DNA of 64,000 bases from Streptomyces lichenis (GCF_023218175.1 NZ_JALPTH010000002.1:186001-250000), one strand, 5' to 3'; shown: positions 1 through 9,168, counted from the stretch's first letter. The notes: generated by a model from the letters alone, not told the origin. Translations and numbers: made by a program.

Positions 1-578
1 TGGCGCCGACCTGCGACTTGATGTCGTCGCCGACGATCGGGACACCGGCCTCGGTGAACTTGTCCGCCCACTCCTTGGTGCCGGCGATGAAGACCGGGAG
101 GGCGTTGACGAAGGCGACCTTGGCGTCGATGGCGCACTGCGCGTAGAACTTCGCCGCGTCCTCGGAGCCCACCGGCAGGTAGCAGACGAGGACGTCCACC
201 TGCTTGTCCTTGAGGACCTGGACGATGTCGACCGGCTCCTCGGCGGACTCCTCGATGGTCAGCCGGTAGTACTTGCCCAGACCGTCCAGGGTGTGGCCGC
301 GCTGGACCGTGACACCGCTGGAGGGCACGTCGCAGATCTTGATGGTGTTGTTCTCGCTGGCGCCGATGGCGTCCGAGAGGTCCAGGCCGACCTTCTTCGC
401 GTCCACGTCGAAGGCGGCGACGAACTCCACGTCCTTGACGTGGTAGTCGCCGAACTGGACATGCATCAGACCCGGCACCTTGGCCGCCGGGTCGGCGTCC
501 TTGTAGTACTCGACGCCCTGCACCAGCGAGGCGGCGCAGTTGCCCACGCCGACGATGGCTACGCGAACCGAACCCATT
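1..578 (-). CDS. ino1: Inositol-1(3)-phosphate synthase, partial (3' end outside window)
   Basis: The first 192 or so residues are present; the gene runs leftwards and its C-terminus lies beyond position 1. Actinobacterial myo-inositol-phosphate synthases convert glucose-6-phosphate to inositol-phosphate using NAD, feeding mycothiol and phosphatidylinositol synthesis. The N-terminal Rossmann segment is visible ([17 protein letters not shown] near residue 7-23), as are the typical [16 protein letters not shown] and [16 protein letters not shown] stretches. The ATG at 578 has an AGGGAG ribosome site about nine bases upstream. It follows a padR-type gene on the same strand with only 45 bases between them, and that gap holds a perfect hairpin. 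Family call is confident from sequence recognition. Confidence 0.93.
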
Positions 579-603
579 CCGGTTGCTCCCTGTGTTCTCT
601 GAA

Positions 604-623
604 GACCCGCCTGGCGGCGGGTC
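604..623 (-). terminator. Hairpin between padR and ino1 (terminator or attenuator)
   Basis: A perfect 8-bp inverted repeat, GACCCGCC (604-611) and GGCGGGTC (616-623), with a 4-base loop. It begins immediately after the padR stop codon and lies 26 bases before the ino1 start. It has no long T tract in the leftward direction, so it may be a weak terminator, an attenuator or a processing site. Confidence 0.5.
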
Positions 624-1307
624 TCACTTGTCGGTGTCGTCGGACGGATCCGGCCGGGTACTGCCCCCGTGCCGGGGCAGGCCGCCCGTGTCTGAGGATG
701 TGTCGTCCTGCCGGGCGGGACGACCGGGGGTGGCGGGCCGCTGGTCGCGGCCGGCCCGCTCGCTCTCGATGAGCTCGTTGAGCCAGCGCACCTCGCGCTC
801 CACCGACTCCATGCCGTGCCGTTGCAGCTCCAGCGTGTAGTCGTCCAAGCGCTCGCGGGTACGCGCCAGGGAGGCGCGCATCTTCTCCAGGCGCTCCTCC
901 AGGCGGGTACGCCGGCCTTCCAGCACCCGCATCCGCACCTCGCGCTCCGTCTGCCCGAAGAAGGCGAAACGGGCGGCGAAGCTCTCGTCCTCCCAGGTGT
1001 CGGGCCCGGTGTGGGAGAGCAGCTCCTCGAAGTGCTCTTTCCCCTCCGCCGTCAGCCGGTAGACGATCTTGGCGCGCCGGCCCGCGAGCGACGCGGCCAG
1101 GGCCTCCTCCGGGGCGCTGCCCGGTTCCTCGATCAGCCAGCCGTTTGCGACCAGCGTCTTGAGGCAGGGGTAAAGCGTCCCGTAACTGAAGGCCCGGAAG
1201 ATGCCGAGTGAGGTGTTGAGCCGCTTGCGCAGCTCATAGCCGTGCATCGGCGCCTCGCGGAGCAGGCCGAGGACGGCGAACTCGAGGATGCCGGAGCGTC
1301 TGCTCAC
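624..1307 (-). CDS. PadR-family transcriptional regulator
   Basis: A 227-residue winged-helix regulator. The PadR DNA-binding domain covers about residues 5-85 ([20 protein letters not shown], then [13 protein letters not shown], wing near GWLIEE). A long helical C-terminal dimerisation region follows at about 115-195 ([20 protein letters not shown]). The last 30 residues are disordered and rich in Pro, Asp and Arg. The GTG at 1307 is preferred: AGGAGA lies about six bases upstream, and the conserved domain starts directly after it. A perfect dyad at 1382-1402 upstream is a likely autoregulatory operator. It precedes ino1 on the same strand and diverges from the PBP gene, so either could be a target; that is inference. 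Confidence 0.9.
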   Translation of the reverse strand: MSRRSGILEFAVLGLLREAPMHGYELRKRLNTSLGIFRAFSYGTLYPCLKTLVANGWLIEEPGSAPEEALAASLAGRRAKIVYRLTAEGKEHFEELLSHTGPDTWEDESFAARFAFFGQTEREVRMRVLEGRRTRLEERLEKMRASLARTRERLDDYTLELQRHGMESVEREVRWLNELIESERAGRDQRPATPGRPARQDDTSSDTGGLPRHGGSTRPDPSDDTDK

Positions 1308-1701
1308 CCGTCTTCTCCTCATTCCGCCGCCGCGCTCGGTGCCGTTCCGTGTGTCCACGTGTCGGCGCGCTATGCCGTTCCGATGTATCGGATCGATACA
1401 TCCCGACGATAGATGTGGCTCGGAAGTGCGACAAGGGCGACCCGGGTGAGCGGCGTCACATACGCGGTTCGCAGTAAGTGACTTGCCTGATTTGGGGGGA
1501 ACTTCGGTCCCCGGGGGTTTGGCGCCCTGCGTAGTCTGTGCGGCATGCACACCACTGGGAACCGTGAGGCACCGGGAGGCGTCTTCTCCTCGGGTGCAGT
1601 GCGGATGAGCCCCGACATGTGCTCGTCCGTATCCATGTCGGGGGACCGGAACTCAAGAGCCGCTTCCAGGCCCGCGGGCCTGCCCGAGGAGTAGTCGTTC
1701 G
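1308..1701. other. Divergent intergenic region, padR / PBP
   Basis: About 390 bases between two divergently read genes. It contains the PadR-type operator palindrome at 1382-1402 and a second ATGT half-like element just right of it (GATAGATGTGG near 1408-1418). It also contains the presumed PBP promoter and leader. Open frames here read into neighbouring genes and look like high-GC shadows. Confidence 0.5.
1382..1402. promoter_or_regulatory. PadR-type operator palindrome
   Basis: A perfect 9-bp inverted repeat, GATGTATCG (1382-1390) and CGATACATC (1394-1402), separated by GAT. The ATGT...ACAT spacing is the usual look of PadR operators. It lies 75-95 bases upstream of the padR start and about 300 bases upstream of the PBP start. 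Confidence 0.7.
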
Positions 1702-4500
1702 ATGAGCGAGCACCGTCGCAAACCGCCGCAGCCGCAAGGTGGCGGTCGTGCCGCGGCCAGACGAGCCGCCCAGCAGTCCTCCGGACGCCGGGCGGCTTCC
1801 GGTCATCCGGCAAGCGGCGCCGGAGCGCCGCACGGGTCGTACGGCGAGGAGCCGGCCTACGGCAGCCGTGCCGAGGCCCGCCGGGCCGCTCAGCGCGGCG
1901 GCGGCCGCCGCCGGGGCGCCGCGACCGCCGCGGGCGGCCCTCCCGGGAAGAAGCGCCTGATCGACTACCCCCGGGCCGGCAAGCACGGCTGGCGGCACTG
2001 GACGCCGTCCTGGAAGCTGGTCGGCGGACTGTTCCTCGGGTTCGTGGGGTCGCTGCTGGGCGCCTCGGTGATCGCCTACGCCTGGGTGGACCTGCCGAAC
2101 ATGGCGAACACCGCCAAGGCGCAGAACAACGTCTACTACTGGTCCGACGACAGTCAGATGGCCGCGACCGGTGGCGAGATCAACCGGCAGAACCTCAAGT
2201 ACGAAGACATCCCCAAGGCGATGCAGAACGCGGTCATCTCCGCGGAGAACAAGAGTTTCTGGGACGACTGGGGGGTGGACCCCAAGGGCATCGGCCGCGC
2301 CTTCTACAACATGGCGACCGGCGGCGACACCCAGGGCGGCTCGACCATCACCCAGCAGTATGTGAAGAACGCCATGCTGGACGACCGCAGCCAGACCGTC
2401 TCCCGTAAGGCCAAGGAGCTCTTCATCTCCCTCAAGGTCGGCCAGAAGGTCTCCAAGGAGGAGGTGATGGCGGGCTATCTCAACACCTCCTACTACGGCC
2501 GGGGCGCCTACGGCCTCCAGGCCGCCGCCCGCACCTACTACAGCAAGAGCGCGGACGAGCTCGACGCCAGCGAGTGCGCCTTCCTCGCCGGACTGCTCAA
2601 GGGCTCCACCTACTACGACCCGGCCGGCGCGCCGGAGATCGACCCCAAGGGCGCCACCCCGGAGGCCAACACCAAGCGCGCCACCGAGCGGTGGAGCTGG
2701 ATTCTCGGCCAGATGGTGCAGGACGGAAGCCTGAAGGCCACGGACCGGGCCAAGTTCACCAAGTTCCCGATGCCCAAGCCGCCGAAGAAGGAAGCCAAGC
2801 TGGGCGGGCAGATCGGTTATCTGGTCGACCTGGCCAAGGCCAACTTCATCAACAGCAACGGCCAGGGGATCACGGCCAAGGACCTCGCCGAGGGCGGCTA
2901 CGAGATCCACACGACCTTCGACAAGAAGAAGGTCAAGCTGCTGGAGCAGTCGGTTCAGAAGGTCTACGACAAGCACATCGACCCGGAGAAGCGCCCGGAC
3001 ACGGACACCCACGTCCAGTTCGGCGGCGCCTCGATCGATCCGAGGACCGGCGCCATCGCCGCCATCTACGGCGGCCAGGACGCCACCAAGCACTTCACCA
3101 ACAACGCCGACAAGACCGGCGCCGCGGTCGGCTCGACGTTCAAGCCGTTCGTGCTGGCCGCCGCCATGCGGGACGGGGTGCGCGACCCGGCGGGAGGCCC
3201 CGAGCAGGGCCCGGAGAGCCGCAAGATCATCGATCCCGACACGGCGATCTACAACGGCGACAACAAGTTGAAGATCAAGAACTTCGACGGCAGCGTCTGG
3301 CACGACGAGAACGGCAAGGAGTGGCTCCAGGCCAACGACGAGAAGAAGAACTACGGGCCGATCGACCTGCGTGAGGCGATGGTCCACTCCGCCAACTCGC
3401 CGTTCGTGCAGCTCGGCATGGACATCGGCATCAAGCAGGTCCGGCAGGCGGCGATGGACGCCGGTCTGCGCGAGGACAGCCTGATCGGCGCCGATGTGCC
3501 GTCCTTCTCCATCGGCATCTCCGACCCCAGCGCCATCCGGATGGCCGGCGCCTACGCCACCTTCGCCGCCAACGGCAAGCAGCGCGAGCCGTACTCGGTG
3601 ACCAAGGTCGAGAAGCTCGGCGAGGTCGTCTACCAGCACGACGACAGCGGGGCCCGCCAGCCCTTCTCCAGCGCGGTCGCCAGCAATGTCACCGATGTGC
3701 TCCGGGACGTGGTCAAGGAGGGCACCGGCACCAACGCGGCGATTCCCGGGCGCCCGGTCGCCGGCAAGACCGGCACCACCGACGGCAACAAGTCCGCCTG
3801 GTTCGTCGGCTACACCCCGCAGCTGGCCACCGCCATCGACATGTACCGGCTCGACGACGACGCCTCCAACAAGAAGCGCCAGTTCGAGGAGATGTTCGGC
3901 ACCGGAGACCAGCCGAAGATCCACGGCTCCTCGTTCCCGTCGCAGATCTTCCAGTCGTACATGTCCGCGGCGCTCAAGGGCGAGAAGGTGATCCAGTTCC
4001 CCGAGCCCGAGGATCTGGACGCCGACAGCTTCTACGGCGGCGGGGCCAAGAGCCCCGATCCGACCCCGTCCAAGGAGGAGCCGAGCACCAGCCCCTCCCC
4101 GAGCGACTCGCCGAGCACCAGCCCGTCCCCCACCCCGTCCAAGGAGCCGAGCGAGGAGCCGTCGAGCCCCGAGCCGACCGACGACTGCGATCCCTTCGAC
4201 CCGACCTGCGACGACGGCGACAACGGGGGCGGCGATCCCAACGGCGGCCAGGACGGCGGTGCCATCGACGGCGGTGCCACCGACGGCCAGAGCGATGGCG
4301 GAGCCACCGACGGCGGGACGATAGACGGCCAGACGGGCGGCCAGCCGAACGGCGGTCAGGCCAATGGCGGTCAGGTCAACGGAGGCCAGGCCAACGGGGG
4401 CCAGGCCAATGGCGGCCAAGCCAACGGCGGACAGGCCAACGGGGGCCAGGCCAATGGCGGACAGGCCAACGGAGGCTGGCTGGGCGGACGGGACGGCTGA
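1702..4500 (+). CDS. Class A penicillin-binding protein (transglycosylase/transpeptidase)
   Basis: A 932-residue bifunctional peptidoglycan synthase. It has a basic, Ala/Arg-rich cytoplasmic N-terminus (1-105) and one membrane span (about 107-132, WKLVGGLFLGFVGSLLGAS). The GT51 transglycosylase has its catalytic Glu182 in AENKSFWDDWG and a GGSTITQQ motif. The transpeptidase carries S478-TFK481, S563-AN565 and K689-TG691, so all active-site motifs are intact. After about residue 780 there is a Pro/Ser/Glu-rich stalk, then an Asp/Gly stretch, then nine GGQ(A/V/P)N pentapeptide repeats. GAGGAG lies about a dozen bases before the ATG. The presumably extracellular tail is much longer than the usual short Pro-rich tail. 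Confidence 0.96.
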   Translation: MSEHRRKPPQPQGGGRAAARRAAQQSSGRRAASGHPASGAGAPHGSYGEEPAYGSRAEARRAAQRGGGRRRGAATAAGGPPGKKRLIDYPRAGKHGWRHWTPSWKLVGGLFLGFVGSLLGASVIAYAWVDLPNMANTAKAQNNVYYWSDDSQMAATGGEINRQNLKYEDIPKAMQNAVISAENKSFWDDWGVDPKGIGRAFYNMATGGDTQGGSTITQQYVKNAMLDDRSQTVSRKAKELFISLKVGQKVSKEEVMAGYLNTSYYGRGAYGLQAAARTYYSKSADELDASECAFLAGLLKGSTYYDPAGAPEIDPKGATPEANTKRATERWSWILGQMVQDGSLKATDRAKFTKFPMPKPPKKEAKLGGQIGYLVDLAKANFINSNGQGITAKDLAEGGYEIHTTFDKKKVKLLEQSVQKVYDKHIDPEKRPDTDTHVQFGGASIDPRTGAIAAIYGGQDATKHFTNNADKTGAAVGSTFKPFVLAAAMRDGVRDPAGGPEQGPESRKIIDPDTAIYNGDNKLKIKNFDGSVWHDENGKEWLQANDEKKNYGPIDLREAMVHSANSPFVQLGMDIGIKQVRQAAMDAGLREDSLIGADVPSFSIGISDPSAIRMAGAYATFAANGKQREPYSVTKVEKLGEVVYQHDDSGARQPFSSAVASNVTDVLRDVVKEGTGTNAAIPGRPVAGKTGTTDGNKSAWFVGYTPQLATAIDMYRLDDDASNKKRQFEEMFGTGDQPKIHGSSFPSQIFQSYMSAALKGEKVIQFPEPEDLDADSFYGGGAKSPDPTPSKEEPSTSPSPSDSPSTSPSPTPSKEPSEEPSSPEPTDDCDPFDPTCDDGDNGGGDPNGGQDGGAIDGGATDGQSDGGATDGGTIDGQTGGQPNGGQANGGQVNGGQANGGQANGGQANGGQANGGQANGGQANGGWLGGRDG
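4336..4470 (+). repeat. 15-bp tandem repeat encoding GGQAN (9 copies)
   Basis: Nine in-frame 15-bp units (first copy GGQPN, third GGQVN, the rest GGQAN) near the 3' end of the PBP gene. Third positions vary between units (ggc/gga/ggg, ggt/ggc, caa/cag), so the copies are not recent identical duplications. The protein repeat is being kept while the DNA drifts. Confidence 0.95.
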
Positions 4501-4668
4501 TCCCGCCCGCCGGGCAGGCCCCTCGCCCGTAACGCGTCACCGGGCCGCCGCGCCCCGCGTACCGCACCGTCACCGGTCGGACCGCGGGGAGCGGCGGCCC
4601 TCGCCGTACCCGTGCCCAGGCCGTCGCGCCGGGCCCGGTCCTCAGGGCCGTACGGCAGGATGTCCCCC

Positions 4669-6156
4669 ATGCCGATCCCGGAGAAGACGACGAGCGCGCA
4701 CCGCGACCGGTCCGAGGTGGCCCCGACCCGGCAGGACGAGGTCGCCGCCGCGGGCAGCGAACTGGTCGGCGGGCGCTTCGGCCGCTGGGCGCGGCCCGGG
4801 GCGTCGGCGCTCACCCCGGTACGCGTCATCGCGCTGACGGCGATCGGGATGTTCGCCCTCGGCATGGTGCAGAAACTGCCCTGCTACAACTGGGCCTGGT
4901 TCCGCGGCACCAGCTCCCAGTACACCCACGCCTGCTACTCCGACATCCCGCACCTGTTCGTCGGGCGCGGCTTCGCCGACGGGCTGGTGCCGTACGTCGA
5001 CCGGCTCGGTGGGGACATGCAGTACCTGGAGTACCCGGTGCTGACGGGGCTGTTCATGCAGGTCGCGTCCTGGCTGACGCTGCCCTTCGACGGCGACCTG
5101 ATGTACCGCGAGCAGATGTACTGGCTGGTCAACGCCGCCCTGCTGATGGCCTGCACCGCGGTGCTCGCGGTCTGCACGGCCCGCACCCACCGGCGCCGCC
5201 CGTGGGACGCGCTGCTGGTCGCCCTGGCGCCCGCCCTGGCGCTGACCGCCACCATCAACTGGGACCTGCTCGCGGTGGCGCTGACCGCGGCCGCGATGCT
5301 GATGTGGTCCCGCGGCCGGGCGCTGGCCTGCGGGGTGCTGCTGGGGCTGGCCACCGCCGCGAAGTTCTACCCCTTCCTGCTGCTGGGGCCGCTGCTGGTG
5401 CTGTGCTGGCGGGCCGGGAAGTGGCGGGCGTTCGGCTCGGCGCTGCTCGGCGCGGTCGGTGCCTGGCTGGCGGTCAACGTCCCGGTGATGCTGCTCGCCC
5501 CGGAGGGCTGGCGGAAGTTCTACAGCTTCAACCGGGAGCGCGGGATCGACTTCGGCTCGTTCTGGCTGATCATCACCCAGCGCAGCGGTACGGAGATCAC
5601 CGCCGGAGCGGTCAACGTCTATGGGATGCTGCTGGTGCTGCTGGCCTCCGCCGGGATCGCGGTGCTGGCCCTGGCGGCGCCGCGCCGGCCGCGCTTCGCC
5701 CAGCTGGCCTTCCTGCTGGTGGCCGTGTTCATCGTGACCAACAAGGTCTACTCGCCGCAGTACGTGCTCTGGCTCATCCCGCTGGCCGCGCTGGCCCGCC
5801 CCCGGTGGCGGGACTTCCTGATCTGGCAGGGCTGCGAGGTGCTGTACTTCCTCGGCATCTGGATGTACCTGGCGTACACCTCCAGCGGGGAGAAGCAGGG
5901 CCTGCCGACGGAGGGCTACCAGTTCGCGATCGTGCTGCACCTGGCCGGGACGCTCTATCTGTGCGCGGTGGTGCTGCGCGACATCCTGATGCCGGAGCGG
6001 GACCCGGTGCGCCGGGACGGCTCCGACGACCCCTCGGGCGGTGTCCTGGACGGCGCCGAGGACGTCTTCACCCTCGGCGGCAGCGCGGGCCGGGACTCCT
6101 ACGCCGCCCCGATGCTCCAGGGGCCGCGGGTGGACTGGGGCGCGCCCCGGGAGTGA
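4669..6156 (+). CDS. GT87-type membrane glycosyltransferase (mannosyltransferase-like)
   Basis: A multi-pass membrane protein of about 495 residues, in the style of polyprenyl-phosphate-dependent mannosyltransferases. It has a soluble N-terminus (1-50), then about ten hydrophobic segments. The first external loop contains the YLEYPVLTG motif seen in GT87 enzymes. Other recognisable parts are AAKFYPFLLLGPLL and NKVYSPQYVLWLIPL. The start is chosen at ATG 4669, nine bases after AGGA; ATG 4660 is an in-frame alternative three codons up. The gene is co-directional with the PBP 168 bases upstream and converges with the racemase-like gene. The exact acceptor is unknown. Confidence 0.82.
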   Translation: MPIPEKTTSAHRDRSEVAPTRQDEVAAAGSELVGGRFGRWARPGASALTPVRVIALTAIGMFALGMVQKLPCYNWAWFRGTSSQYTHACYSDIPHLFVGRGFADGLVPYVDRLGGDMQYLEYPVLTGLFMQVASWLTLPFDGDLMYREQMYWLVNAALLMACTAVLAVCTARTHRRRPWDALLVALAPALALTATINWDLLAVALTAAAMLMWSRGRALACGVLLGLATAAKFYPFLLLGPLLVLCWRAGKWRAFGSALLGAVGAWLAVNVPVMLLAPEGWRKFYSFNRERGIDFGSFWLIITQRSGTEITAGAVNVYGMLLVLLASAGIAVLALAAPRRPRFAQLAFLLVAVFIVTNKVYSPQYVLWLIPLAALARPRWRDFLIWQGCEVLYFLGIWMYLAYTSSGEKQGLPTEGYQFAIVLHLAGTLYLCAVVLRDILMPERDPVRRDGSDDPSGGVLDGAEDVFTLGGSAGRDSYAAPMLQGPRVDWGAPRE

Positions 6157-6178
6157 CCGGGGCCCGGTACGGACGCGT

Positions 6179-6219
6179 ACGGCGGCGGCGCGGCTGCCGA
6201 GGGGCCGCGCCGCCGCCGT
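6179..6219. terminator. Bidirectional terminator between convergent genes
   Basis: A perfect 16-bp inverted repeat (6179-6194 with 6204-6219, 9-base loop) in the 71-base gap between the stops of the glycosyltransferase (+) and the racemase-like gene (-). The stem is entirely G/C-rich, as is common for Streptomyces terminators. Confidence 0.8.
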
Positions 6220-6227
6220 TCACGGGC

Positions 6228-7259
6228 CTAGCGCTCGACGATGCGGTCGTACTGGGTGGTGGTGTGCCGCAGATGGGCGACCATCTCGTCGCCGACCCGG
6301 GGCTCCTGCGCGTCGGCGGGCACGAACAGGATGGACACCTGCATGTGCGGGGGCTCGGCGAACCAGCGCTGCTTGCCGGCCCAGACGAAGGGCGAGAGGT
6401 TGCGGTTGACCGTGGCCAGGCCGGCCCGGGCGACGCCCTTGGCGCGCGGCATCACCCCGTGCATGGCCTTGGGGGCCTCCAGGCCCACCCCGTGCGAGGT
6501 GCCGCCCGCGACGACGACCAGCCAGCCCTCGGAGGCGGTCTTCTGCTGGCGGTAGCCGAACCGCTCGCCCTTGGCGACCGGGGTGACGTCCAGCACCGCG
6601 CCGCGGTACTCGGTGGCCTCGTGGTCGCCCAGCCACAGCCGGGTGCCGATCCGCGCCCGGAACCGGGTCTGCGGGAACTGCTGCTGGAGCCGGGCCTGCT
6701 CCTCGGCGCGCAGATGGCTGACGAACATGGTGTGCAGCGGCAGCCGGGCCGCGCGCAGCCGGTCCATCCAGGCGATGACCTCCTCGACGGCGTCGGTGCC
6801 GTCGGTGCGGTCCAGCGGCAGGTGCAGGGCGAAGCCCTCCAGCCGTACGTCCTCGATGGCCGCGTGCAGCAGGTGCAGGTCCTGCTCGCTGATGCCGTGC
6901 CGCTTCATCGAGCTCATGCACTCGATGACGACCCGGGCGCCGACCAGCGCGTGCACCCCGTCGACGGAGGACACCGAGCGGATGACCCGGTCGGGCAGCG
7001 GGACGGGCTCCTCACCGCGCCGGAACGGGGTCAGCACCAGCAGGTCGCCGCTGAACCAGTCCTTGATGCAGGCCGCCTCGTAGGTGGTGCCGACGGCGAG
7101 GACGTCGGTGCCGAGCCGGGCCGCCTCCTCCGCGAGCCGCTCGTGCCCGAAGCCGTAGCCGTTGCCCTTGCAGACCGGGATCAGCCCGGGGAACTGGTCG
7201 AGCACGGTCTTCTGGTGCGCCCGCCAGCGAGCGGTGTCGACGTAGAGGGAGAGCGCCAT
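6228..7259 (-). CDS. Alanine racemase-like PLP protein
   Basis: 343 residues resembling the alanine racemase fold-type III barrel. The PLP-binding lysine is K31 in PVCKGNGYGFG, close to the N-terminus as in Alr. A C-terminal beta domain is suggested by GTRLWLGDHEATEY and GERFGYRQQ. It is somewhat shorter than typical Alr and its C-terminal motifs deviate, so activity on free alanine is not assured. The gene lies downstream of femX on the same strand, 145 bases away. The ATG at 7259 has GAAAGGG about a dozen bases upstream. The context points to peptidoglycan precursor metabolism. Confidence 0.75.
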   Translation of the reverse strand: MALSLYVDTARWRAHQKTVLDQFPGLIPVCKGNGYGFGHERLAEEAARLGTDVLAVGTTYEAACIKDWFSGDLLVLTPFRRGEEPVPLPDRVIRSVSSVDGVHALVGARVVIECMSSMKRHGISEQDLHLLHAAIEDVRLEGFALHLPLDRTDGTDAVEEVIAWMDRLRAARLPLHTMFVSHLRAEEQARLQQQFPQTRFRARIGTRLWLGDHEATEYRGAVLDVTPVAKGERFGYRQQKTASEGWLVVVAGGTSHGVGLEAPKAMHGVMPRAKGVARAGLATVNRNLSPFVWAGKQRWFAEPPHMQVSILFVPADAQEPRVGDEMVAHLRHTTTQYDRIVER

Positions 7260-7404
7260 GGCCGGGACTGACCCTTTCTCAGAGCTGCGGTGTCGTGGAT
7301 ACGGGAAACGGGGGGGGCGGGATGCGTCGGCGGTGCCGCCGCGCGGTGTCCGCACGGGTGTGCGGTGGTGCGGCGGTCCGTACGAGACTACGGGGCCGGT
7401 GCGG

Positions 7405-8523
7405 TCAGCGGCGCGACATGTAGATGTCGAGCGCCTTGTGCAGCAGCTTGTTCAGCGGGAAGTCCCACTCGCCGATGTACTCCACGGCCTCGCCGCCGGT
7501 GCCGACCTTGAACTGGATGAGGCCGAAGAGGTGGTCGGTCTCGTCCAGCGAGTCGGAGATGCCGCGCAGGTCGTAGACGGTGGCGCCCATGGCGTACGCG
7601 TCCCGCAGCATCCGCCACTGCATGGCGTTGGACGGGCGGACCTCGCGGCCGATGTTGTCGGAGGCGCCGTAGGAGTACCAGACGTGCCCGCCGACGACCA
7701 GCATGGTCGCGGCCGACAGGTTCACGCCGTTGTGGCGGGCGAAGTAGAGCCGCATGCGGTTGGGGTCCTCGTTGTTGAGGACGGTCCACATGCGCTGGAA
7801 GTACGACAGCGGGCGGGGCCGGAACCGGTCGCGGACAGCGGTGATCTCGTAGAGCCGCTGCCACTCCTCCAGGTCGTGGTAGCCGCCCTGGACGACCTCC
7901 ACGCCGGCCTTCTCGGCCTTCTTGATGTTGCGGCGCCACAGCTGGTTGAAGCCCTTGAGGACCTCGTCCAGCGAGCGGTTGGCCAGCGGCACCTGGAAGA
8001 CGTAGCGCGGCTGCACGTCGCCGAAGCCGGCGCCGCCGTCCTCGGCCTGCTGCCAGCCCATCTTGCGCAGCCGGTCCGACACCTCGAAGGCGCGCGGCTC
8101 GATGTGGGTGGCCTCCACGTCCCGCAGCCGCTTGACGTCGGGGTCCTGGATGCCGGACTTGATCGCGCCGGCGTCCCAGCGGCGGATCACCACCGGCGGG
8201 CCCATCTTCACCGAGAAGGCGCCCTGCCGCTTGAGGTGCGCCAGCATCGGCTGCAGCCAGTCGTCGAGGTTGGGCGCGTACCAGTTGATCACCGGGCCCT
8301 CGGGCAGGTACGCCAGGTACCGCTTGACCTTGGGCAGCTGCCGGTAGAGCACCAGCCCGGCGCCGACCAGCTGCCCGTGGGCGTCGAACCAGCCGAGGTT
8401 CTCCGAGCGCCACTCGGACTTCACATCAGCCCATGCGGGGACCTGGCAGTGACTCGCCGCCGGCAGGCTCTGGATGTACGCCAGATGCTGTTCTCGGCTG
8501 ATGGTCCTCAGGGTCAGGCTCAT
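7405..8523 (-). CDS. femX: FemX-type peptidyltransferase (FemABX family)
   Basis: 372 residues with the duplicated GNAT-like fold of Fem enzymes. Recognisable segments are SHCQVPAWADVKSEW, LPEGPVINWYAPN, the FNQLWRRNIKKAEKAGV region, the FARHNGVNLSAATMLVVG core strand and the C-terminal DLRGISDSLDETDHLFGL. FemX uses glycyl-tRNA to add the first glycine of the LL-DAP interpeptide bridge on lipid II, and in S. coelicolor is reported as essential. The gene sits between a small membrane protein and a racemase-like gene, all read leftwards and probably one transcription unit. The assignment rests on family resemblance and the conserved gene neighbourhood. Confidence 0.88.
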   Translation of the reverse strand: MSLTLRTISREQHLAYIQSLPAASHCQVPAWADVKSEWRSENLGWFDAHGQLVGAGLVLYRQLPKVKRYLAYLPEGPVINWYAPNLDDWLQPMLAHLKRQGAFSVKMGPPVVIRRWDAGAIKSGIQDPDVKRLRDVEATHIEPRAFEVSDRLRKMGWQQAEDGGAGFGDVQPRYVFQVPLANRSLDEVLKGFNQLWRRNIKKAEKAGVEVVQGGYHDLEEWQRLYEITAVRDRFRPRPLSYFQRMWTVLNNEDPNRMRLYFARHNGVNLSAATMLVVGGHVWYSYGASDNIGREVRPSNAMQWRMLRDAYAMGATVYDLRGISDSLDETDHLFGLIQFKVGTGGEAVEYIGEWDFPLNKLLHKALDIYMSRR

Positions 8524-8727
8524 GCGGGGCGCTCCTCGGCAGGTGTGTCCCCATGGGTTCAGGGGCTCCGGCTCTCGCGCCGAAGCCTACTGGCACCGGG
8601 GAGCGCCCTCACGGGGCCGTGCGCCGGACGGGGACCGGACCGCGTTCCGCACGGTCCCCGGGGGTGGCGGGACCGCCTGGGGACCGTACGGCGCGGTGTA
8701 CGCGATCGGTGCGCGGTGCGCCGCGGG

Positions 8728-9051
8728 TCAGCCGAGCACACCGCCGAAGAGGCCGCCGTGCGCCAGTCCCAGCCCGAGGCCGAGCGCGGAGGCGCCCATG
8801 CCGATGATCAGGCCGGTGCGCTCGCGGGTGGTCACGGAGACGTACTGGCCGTATGCACCGGCGACCACGCCGATCAGACCGGTCCAGGAGCTGATCAGGT
8901 GGAGGCTGTGGAACTGGGCCGTCACGAACGCGATGGCGCCGAGCACCAGGGTCACCGCCATCAGGGTGTCCTGGAGCGGATGCGGCTTGCCGTCGGTGGC
9001 GAACAGGGACGAGGAGGGATGACGACGGGGTCGTTGGAATGCCTGGGCCAT
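8728..9051 (-). CDS. Small membrane protein, unknown function
   Basis: 107 residues with a soluble, basic N-terminus (MAQAFQRPRRHPSS) and three predicted hydrophobic segments (VTLVLGAIAFVTAQF, WTGLIGVVAGAYGQYVSV, GLIIGMGASALGLGLGLAHGG). The ATG at 9051 has a strong AGGAGG six bases upstream. The in-frame extension beyond it looks spurious. It stands at the head of the leftward femX/racemase run and is divergent from rpsF, a position conserved in Streptomyces as I recall. No function can be assigned. Confidence 0.78.
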   Translation of the reverse strand: MAQAFQRPRRHPSSSLFATDGKPHPLQDTLMAVTLVLGAIAFVTAQFHSLHLISSWTGLIGVVAGAYGQYVSVTTRERTGLIIGMGASALGLGLGLAHGGLFGGVLG

Positions 9052-9138
9052 GGGGCACCTCCTGGCTCGCAGCAGCGCGGCGCCGGGTAGCGGCGCACAC
9101 ACCCGTTGTGTACAGAGTGGGCCCCCTGCGCCGGCGAT

Positions 9139-9168
9139 TTCAACCGGAAGGCGCTGTGCGGGTACTCT
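9139..9168 (+). promoter_or_regulatory. Candidate promoter of the rpsF operon
   Basis: TTCAAC (9139-9144) and TACTCT (9163-9168) are separated by 18 bases, resembling a Streptomyces vegetative promoter. It would give a leader of roughly 145 bases before rpsF. Identified by eye only. Confidence 0.4.

Noticed and set aside
1456..4419. Minus-strand open frame of 987 codons across the PBP gene
   Set aside because: Valine/glycine/arginine-rich with no domain; a high-GC shadow of the PBP coding sequence.
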